Assembly: GCA_012845835.1 (NCBI GenBank)
Contig: JABAKD010000025.1
Coordinates: forward strand, 7,268,838-7,332,837
Length of the DNA: 64,000 bases
Direction: 5' to 3'
Origin: Undaria pinnatifida
Taxonomy: Eukaryota; Sar; Phaeophyceae; Laminariales; Alariaceae
Positions 57,765 to 64,000 of this stretch are shown piece by piece (the stretch's first letter is position 1; each line of letters opens with the position of its first letter). The notes under the pieces were generated by a model that saw only the letters and a program-made list of their open reading frames with translations, did no database searches and was not told the origin of the DNA. Made by a program: the position numbers and the translations under genes.

Positions 57765-58108
57765 AAACCAGGCCCCCACGCCCTTCAAAACTCCGCCCTC
57801 CCCTCACCGGTTATTCGACTTACAGGATTCACTTGATAAACGGATGCATTTCCTTCCACAGCTGTCGGATTTTGTCCCCCTCAGAAACGGGTTTGATAGT
57901 TTCCGCGCACAGACTGACTAAGATCACCCTGTTAGCCCTGATAGCTACACTGTAGTTGCAAGGGGAGTCGCCGACCTATATCCTTAATGAGGACACACAA
58001 CCCGTCATACGCGCGATCGGAGTATCACACACAGCTTGCACAGATGAGTTTCGACGAAATACTCGATATTACAGCTGGAGTGTTTTCTTTTTTTTTCATG
58101 ATATATAC
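57765..58108 (-). repeat. ~270-bp dispersed repeat, copy R6 (full, long form)
   Basis: ATCAAAACCAGGCCCCCACG, CACCGGTTATTCGACTTACA, TGATAAACGGATGCATTTCC, AGCTGTCGGATTTTGTCC to CAGCTGGAGTG. Very similar to R3 and R8. Confidence 0.9.
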
Positions 58109-58205
58109 GCGCAATGGGAATATCACACAAAGGTTGCAAAGATGAGTTTCCACAAAACCTTCGATCTCACAGCTGGAGTGTGTATTTGTATATTTATAAT
58201 ATTTA
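58109..58205 (-). repeat. ~270-bp dispersed repeat, copy R7 (fragment)
   Basis: TACGCGCAATGGGAATATCA to CAGCTGGAGTGTGTATTTG, directly adjoining R6. Confidence 0.75.
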
Positions 58206-58774
58206 CGAGGAGGCTTCGCCCGCGATATTTTTATGACGACCGCCAGCGAGGCTACGGCCCGCAGTCACCAGAATATTATAACTGCAATAAACGGCAATTT
58301 CCGATGCCGAGGGTCGGTTATGAATGTTCGATTAATCTCTGAAGCGCCACAGACAGGCATAAAGCAGGTATTATTTACCATGCCAACGACACACACCTAG
58401 AAAAAGCAGTCAACGCTTAAACAATAATGCCTTGTCAACAGCATGGCAGTGCTCGAGGCACATAGAAATACTCCTTCCCCAACGTCACGCGAAGCCGTCG
58501 TCGCTCAAAAACGTCAAGGCGGACGGTACGCCATATTCTCGATGGGGTTTGAAAGACGACACAGCTCAACACACATATTATTATCTATACATGATGAGTT
58601 ATAGTTTTAGCGGCAGTGGAAGTTGGCGTCATAGGGCCGGTAAATGTTTTCGACTATTTTCAGTAGTATGACGAGCACCACATCACCAGACAACCGAAAT
58701 CAACAACACCTGCGCGTCGGTTACTTTGTCTCGTGATTTCGTTTATCATTGAAAACGTTTTGACTATTATTTTC
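58206..58774. other. No feature recognised
   Basis: Short frames only; 58680-58740 faintly resembles the neighbouring repeat. Confidence 0.3.
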
Positions 58775-59037
58775 AGCATTACGACGACACCTCACCGGAG
58801 AGCACTACTGACAATATCATCATCTGCGTGTCGGAACATGCACGCAGTATTTGCAACCGGCGCCGTATATGTACGATACACCGAAAAAAAATTACAATGC
58901 AGTGGTATTATAGTCTAGTAGTAGTACATATATTGGTCCCTCTATGGTGCAGGTTGAATAGCGCTGGTTGCCTGATGAAGGGCCTGTGCAATCGCTTGGC
59001 CAGCTGCGAACAACCAGTTGTTAGTGGCAGCATATGA
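58775..59037 (+). repeat. Dispersed repeat shared inverted with 32040-32285
   Basis: CACCGGAGAGCACTACTGAC, GCA.GTATTTGCAACCGGCGC, TGTACGATACACC, TCTATGGTGCAGG, CAGCTGCGAACAACCAGTTG. Confidence 0.7.
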
Positions 59038-59790
59038 TAAGAAGCATAGTGGCCGTTGCCGTTAAAGGATCGGTGTTTCCGGCGACACGTGCCGGCGCTT
59101 GGCCTAAACTCTTACGTTTATTTTGTTTAGTTCAAGGCTAAGTCGCCTTTCTCTGGGCGGGCCGTGATACTTCTGTTTGTACTCGTAGATCCGATGGAAA
59201 ATGAACTCATAACGCGGCTGGCTGTGGAATAAGTGTTGACGTCGCATTCGGTTTAGTTTTGGGTTCCGGTGTCAGCCGTCAGCCCTGTTACGTGCGTACG
59301 TGGATACCACGTACTTTGTTCGGGCTAATATCACGACCAAACAGCGAACTCGCTTCGACCGACCCTCCGTTGTCCGATTGTCTTGGAATCGCGTTGGTTC
59401 AGCATCGCACGCCAATGAGAAACCTTGCACATAGTTCATACCCTGGTACCAAACGAGTAGTGTACTGGGTTTGAGTGATTCGGCCCTTTCCGCAAATCGG
59501 TATCAACCGAAAGAAGCACGTAAGGAAAAAGCGTGTAGCCGTCTTTGCATCAACAGCAAGCAGCAGCAGAAACAAAGATAAGTTGCATTGACGTTGGCCC
59601 GTTGATGACGTGTGTGTCATTCACATTTATAAGCTGATATCTCCCCCCAATTGCTCCCAGGGTACACCCACTCACCCCACCCACCAGCACCAGCCCACCA
59701 CCAGCCCACCACCCAGTCGTCAGTGTCCATGCGACGCCTCGTAGAGAGACCAAAAAAAGATATATGTCCACAAAGTGTAAGAATGACATA
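59038..59790. other. No feature recognised
   Basis: Contains CACCAGCCCACCACCAGCCCA repeats at about 59680-59715; otherwise short frames. Confidence 0.3.
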
Positions 59791-59856
59791 GGGTTAGCGT
59801 CGGGTTTGGGGTCAAGGTGAGGGTTAGGGTCGGGGTTATGGTTCGGGTTAAGGTAG
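59791..59856 (+). repeat. Degenerate telomere-like GGGTTAG/GGGTTCGG run
   Basis: GGGTTAGCG, GGGTTTGGGG, GAGGGTTAGGGTCGGGGTTA and GGTTCGGGTTAAGG: hexamer-like units with many substitutions. Confidence 0.6.
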
Positions 59857-59889
59857 CGACTGCTTAACTTTTCTTTGGATTTTCCAATT

Positions 59890-60110
59890 CAAGGCAATTA
59901 CACAGTTTCCGCGCACAGACTGCCTAACATCACCCTGTTGACCCTGATAGCTACGCTGTAGTTGTAAGGGGAGTCGCCGATCTATGTCCTTAATGAGGAC
60001 ACACAACCCGTAATACGCGCGATCGGAGTATCACACACAGCTTCCAAAGATGAGTTTCGACAAACTCTTCGATCTCACAGCTGGAGTGTATTTTCATTTT
60101 CAATAAAAAT
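59890..60110 (-). repeat. ~270-bp dispersed repeat, copy R8
   Basis: TTTCCGCGCACAGACTG to CTGGAGTGTATTTTCA with nearly all blocks intact. Confidence 0.9.
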
Positions 60111-60505
60111 TGAAAATTGTCAAGTCGCAAGTCTGGTCATAAGCCGACACAAGGAGAGTTCAACGCGGTGTTTGGGCTTTCCCCGTAGGTCGTCCGTTGA
60201 AAGGCATCCCGCGATAATGGAGGTCAGTACATAAGGGACCCTAAATTCCTACGCACCGGATTACTATTGTTAGAGGCGATAACCAAGCATGTACATTGAA
60301 GTAGAGGTCATGGGCGGACCCATGCCCGACCGGCGTTTACAGGTGTCTTCGTCTAACTCATAAAACCGCATTACGTACGCGTCCAATGATGTGTACTGCA
60401 GTACGAGCCACATGTATCAAATGGCGTACACAGATGTGGCCGTTACCGTCGCCCACCCCCAGACAACATTCGTGCCGCTTTACCTAGAAGACGTGCCCCG
60501 CGCTA
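60111..60505. other. No feature recognised
   Basis: Contains the start of a frame (60391-60621) overlapping the next entry. Confidence 0.3.
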
Positions 60506-61045
60506 ATGACGCGATTGGTGCAGGGTGGGTGCACGCGGTGTCGCAATGTCCGCGAGTTCATTGTGTTACTACTACTGTCACATCAGCGAATGCTCTATAC
60601 ACGTATGGACAACACTACTAAAATGAAATCTGCCGTGGAACGCAACTTAGGTCAACGAGCAAGAACGACTGCAACAGGACACCTTTCAGAACCAAAGCTG
60701 GGCCTGGAGGCGTGGGCTGCAGACGTGGAATTATTTATATGCCCAGCAATCGCTGACTCACAACGACGGAGGCCGCTATCATCGGGGAGCACCACAACCA
60801 CAGCTCAGCGTATGTACTTGTTCTGTGCTCAGGGCCCGAACCCCGCTTCTGTCTGGCCACAAGAAGCCCGCCTTCTGTTTGGAAATCGACTTCACCGGTG
60901 TCTTCCTGTGCCTTCCTTCAAACGCAGCTTGAGGAACTCTATTGTCAACCGCAACATATGGACGACTCCAGTGAATGCCATCGCAACGGAACGCATGTTG
61001 GATAATCAGCTCATCACCGGGTTGAAGGACCCGATGACGGACTAA
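60506..61045 (+). CDS. Hypothetical open frame, 179 codons
   Basis: ATG at 60506, TAA at 61043. Ordinary composition, no long repeats and little antisense competition, unlike most frames in the window. No domain recognised. The frame 61015-61371 overlaps its end in another phase, so the two may be exons of one gene, or one decayed gene with a frameshift. No paralogue is seen here. Confidence 0.3.
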   Translation: MTRLVQGGCTRCRNVREFIVLLLLSHQRMLYTRMDNTTKMKSAVERNLGQRARTTATGHLSEPKLGLEAWAADVELFICPAIADSQRRRPLSSGSTTTTAQRMYLFCAQGPNPASVWPQEARLLFGNRLHRCLPVPSFKRSLRNSIVNRNIWTTPVNAIATERMLDNQLITGLKDPMTD

Positions 61046-61371
61046 GCGCTGCTGGACGCATCCGTCACGGTATAGTTCATGACCCGGCCCGCAAGGGGTA
61101 TCGTGTGTGGTTCACAGCTTCAGTCGGTGAGCCCAGGATTGTCATAGATTGCCTCCGTCCGTGTCAACGAAGCGAGGGGGTTAATAATGTCTTCCAAGAT
61201 GGAGGATTACCAAAAAATGAGGTTTTGTCGTGGTACAGCTGTAGCAATGAAGAGGGCTTGGACTTGACTTATTATTTGAATAGGACGTCGAATCAGGCAG
61301 CTGAGCATCGTCTCTTGGTATCGCTGGAGCCGTATCGCCTTAGATGCGCGCATCGCCAGCTGGACTAGATT
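61015..61371 (+). CDS. Hypothetical open frame, about 118 codons, no ATG
   Basis: An open stretch from HHRVEGPDDGLSAAG to RCAHRQLD, lacking an in-frame ATG at its 5' end. It contains HDPARKGYRVWF and VVDCLRP-like VIDCLRPCQRSEGVNNVF. It reads like real protein but matches no family I can name. It fits an internal exon or a decayed gene. Confidence 0.3.
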
Positions 61372-61423
61372 GAAATTTATCAGCCGGGTTCGCCTGATCA
61401 TCAACGCCGGAGGTCGCTGAATC

Positions 61424-61804
61424 GTGGTTACCCATGGTCAACGGAGTGGCGCCATCTGCTTTGATTGTGTTCGCGCTAGATCCTCGTTAGCTGCGCACGA
61501 CTCGTGCCACCATAATATATCTAACCTCAACACCGAGAAAATATGCTACGGTTATCTCACCCACCGCTTAGCCGAAGGGTGTTTGCACACCCCTGATAAT
61601 AAAATGGAAAACACCGATAAACGTCGCGGCGGGAACTGCCGATTTCATGCACGACATGCAACCATTTGTGATGTCCACGGTCTTCGTGTTAACCGGCAAG
61701 TTTACCTCGGGCGCGTAACCAAGCGAGCAGGGCCCATCACATTGCCGATACCAAGAAGCAACCATGGCATGCGCAACAAGTGGTACATGCGAAGCCTACA
61801 GTAA
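61424..61804 (+). CDS. Hypothetical Cys/His-containing open frame
   Basis: 126 codons in the same phase as 60506-61045. A C-x2-H-x2-H-x3-C-x2-H arrangement (CRFHARHATICDVH) occurs near residue 72. It could be zinc-binding or chance. It may be the 3' part of the preceding hypothetical gene. Confidence 0.25.
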   Translation: MVTHGQRSGAICFDCVRARSSLAAHDSCHHNISNLNTEKICYGYLTHRLAEGCLHTPDNKMENTDKRRGGNCRFHARHATICDVHGLRVNRQVYLGRVTKRAGPITLPIPRSNHGMRNKWYMRSLQ

Positions 61805-62457
61805 TCAGGCTGTGAGAGCAAAAGGCTGCGCATATACCCCTCTAACATAATGACGGACTTGAGTCTGAAGCCCTTAGGCAACTAGAACGGATCGAGTTGA
61901 AGCCCTTAAGCAACAAAACAAGATATAGTGTCGGCGTCTACACCTACGATATGAACCCACCCAATATGCGCGTTAGTTTCAATCGCCACTTAGCATGGCT
62001 TACTCTAGAGTGTCGCCCTTTTTAAAAGCGGCGGAAAGAGACGTCGCACCTTCTTCCCCATACTATCATGATAACTGGTTGATTTCTGGAATGTTGTTCT
62101 CCCGTTTTGTTTGATAAAATGTGATAGTGCTGCTGAAAAGCTCGTCTATCTTCCCTCAAGTAACGACCATTGCTGTTCACCTTTCGAATATTTTGCGAGA
62201 TTCACTCAGCACCATGTCAGCAAAAAACGAAATCAAGTTCAATAGGGAATCTCATTGGATGTTGATCTCAAACATCAACGACGTCAACTCTATCGAGGGG
62301 TCGTGTTGACGATAGATACTCTACCACACCCTTAGTCAGTCGCCATCCGAGTCCTTGGTCAACAACACATTAGTCTAGAGTTGAAGACCAATAGATCGGA
62401 GCATTCCAGCGAACGCAACCGGTAAATCAATCAACTGCCTATCTCTGTCCATAGGGG
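61805..62457. other. No feature recognised
   Basis: Short frames only. Confidence 0.3.
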
Positions 62458-62710
62458 GCGCATGTTACGAAAGAGTTGCACCACTTTTTTTTCTGGGGTT
62501 CCTCAATTCGGGAGATTAAGACCCCTCTTGAGGCAAAAACTGGTGTTGGAGAAAACTAAAATTGATACCGTATGAAAAATCCCATGGCCTAGGTGCACAA
62601 CGAGAATCATGAACAAAATATGGCCTACCTCCGACGATTTTGGGTTAAGAAGCCCGCCATTCAGAAAACAAAAATTGCCAAAAAGTGCTACCTCTGTCGT
62701 AGCACGCGTC
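62458..62710. mobile_element. ~260-bp TIR MITE, copy 3 (inverted)
   Basis: Right end, reverse complement, GACGCGTGCTACGACAGAGG; left end GCGCATGTTACGAAAGAG. Collinear with the reverse complement of 52474-52727 (GGCGGGCTTCTTAACCC, CCATGGGATTTTTCAT, GAGGGGTCTTAA). Lies about 250 bp 5' of the membrane-protein pseudogene. Confidence 0.85.
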
Positions 62711-62939
62711 AGGGATGCACCACGCTTCTATGCATATATTAACCGCTCAAGAATTGCAACCCGCTGTCTGGGACCAAATCATTGGAATCAGAGGGGGGGG
62801 CGGTGGAGTGGTCAGAACACTAACCACGACGTCTAAAGCGATAAGCTGTTGGCACATCTACCCACCACCAACCACGAACGGGGGTATGTTGCTTAATTGC
62901 CCTGCCCCGCCGCGCTTGCACCTGCTGTGTTATGCCCGA

Positions 62940-64000
62940 TTCACCGTGCGATTTCTCTCCATGCAGTCAGCAGTCAGGCTTTCACTGCGGATAATGCGTT
63001 GGCCTCGACAAGTAGCTCAGCAAGTGGGTCCAGGTCTGGATAAGCCGAAGACCCCACTATATCGCGTGGGAACTAAGTACGCCCCGTATGATGATTGGGT
63101 GCACTGCGAACCCATTCACGATGTTGACGCGGAAGCCGGATATGGTAGTGGCAGTGGTGGTACCTTGACGCCGGTCCTACGTGGGGAACGTAGCGAGACA
63201 TCTGAAATCGGTCGTCGCTATCACGTCCTTGATGCCATATTGAACGATGTGTGCTACGATGAGAACGTTTGGAGCGATGACGATGAGGGGGGTGGCCCGT
63301 CACAAATTACTGCGTCATCTGTCAAGGACGCCGTTTTATTTACTCTGACGTTCGGCCGTGTGATCGAAGTGTATTTTGCGGTCGTTCTTTCCCTCGTGTA
63401 CCGATCGCCACTGGACCTTAACTCCGTGCACAAACCCACGCCAGGAGTTTTTTGTCCTGCGGAGAATATTTGACGATGTTCGTTTCGGCGCCGTTTTCGT
63501 CGGCGTTGATATACCTGCTCGATGGTATGGCCTGCCGATACATATATTTGGCGTCGTCCTGTGAAGAGTATCGGGAAGCAGGGCTGAAACATTACCTGGT
63601 AATATCTGGCATGGCCATGACGATTATTAGGTTGGTATTCTTGGGAACCTCAGTAGTAGTCGGCTTGCTTTTCTCAGTCGGCTCGCCCTGTAGAAGAGGT
63701 ACTGAGGGGTTCTTCTGTGTGCACTGAGGGGTGCTGTGCGGTGATCCGCCGGAACATAATCAGGTAACTTTTCGTCGAAGGGTCTGCTGCTTGGTGCTTT
63801 TTGGCAGCTTGAAGACGTGGTATGGGCTTATCTAACAGGAGGTTGCGGGTTGACAGTGTCTGTTTTTGTGGGTGTGTGGGCCGTGGTCGGGGGGATATTG
63901 ACCGCGATCGGTAGTAGTTTGGCGCCCGAAAAACATGACGTCGTCGCCGGCGACGTGTTGCTTCAACTTCGAGATCAGGCTCACTGTGGTATCGAGAAGA
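62940..64000 (+). pseudogene. Frameshifted paralogue of the six-transmembrane gene (runs off window)
   Basis: Collinear with 49454-50460. Readable blocks: CEPIHDVDAEAG, SVKDAVLFTLTFGRVIEVYF, VLSLVYRSPLDLNSVHK, then a frame change near 63455, ALIYLLDGMACRYI, YLVISGMAMTII, a stop at 63725, and further on DNA matching the fifth and sixth hydrophobic segments (GTGCTTTTTGGCAG, GGATATTGACC). Near 62985 a different phase (TADNALASTSSSASGS) matches the intact copy, so there is a frameshift there too. At least three lesions make it a pseudogene. The TM1 region is replaced by a hydrophilic, acidic stretch. A splice-acceptor-like TTTCTCTCCATGCAG precedes it. Confidence 0.8.

Overview
The window reads as repeat-dense nuclear DNA of a eukaryote. 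There are no ribosome-binding sites or operons. There is one clear intact protein-coding exon. The rest is dominated by decayed transposons, tandem satellites and microsatellites, with interstitial TTAGGG telomere-type repeats at 51824-51850. The organism cannot be named from sequence alone. A repeat-rich alga or other protist with TTAGGG telomeres would fit, but that is inference.

Layout. 1-4250 is G+C-rich at first, with no recognisable gene. 4250-4815 is a ~74-bp tandem array. 4815-13000 is mostly unassignable, with scattered repeat fragments. 13064-14286 is the 5' end of an LTR retrotransposon on the minus strand (LTR, primer-binding-site-like stretch, gag-like frame), invaded by a tRNA-like SINE. 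15430-17590 is a ~210-bp satellite in two head-to-head blocks, recurring at 21965-22625. 23390-25440 and 30930-31985 hold 12-bp-period CATGGGAT arrays. 26990-28440 (minus) is a decayed non-LTR retrotransposon with a readable reverse-transcriptase downstream region and CCHC knuckle. 34426-35945 is a ~285-bp tandem satellite. 37640-40325 (minus) and 53090-55545 (plus) are two diverged copies, in inverted orientation, of an unrecognised protein-coding mobile element more than 2 kb long. 45345-47440 is a second copy of 29925-30620, split by a foldback-type minisatellite element, a 90-bp piggyBac-like MITE and a solo LTR, so the order of insertions can be read. 49454-50502 is the best gene: the terminal exon of a six-transmembrane protein. 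A frameshifted paralogue lies at 62940-64000 and runs off the window. 51420-52325 is a second 12-bp array (CGTGGANNTNNC) split by telomere repeats. 55690-58210 is a cluster of a ~270-bp dispersed repeat with C-rich heads; that repeat has 13 copies in the window.

There is no pathway logic linking genes here. The biology is mobile-element biology: at least two MITE families, one SINE, one LINE, one LTR family, one unclassified large element and several satellites, with clear nesting. All homology statements come from comparing copies within this window by eye, or from recall of family motifs. No database search was run.
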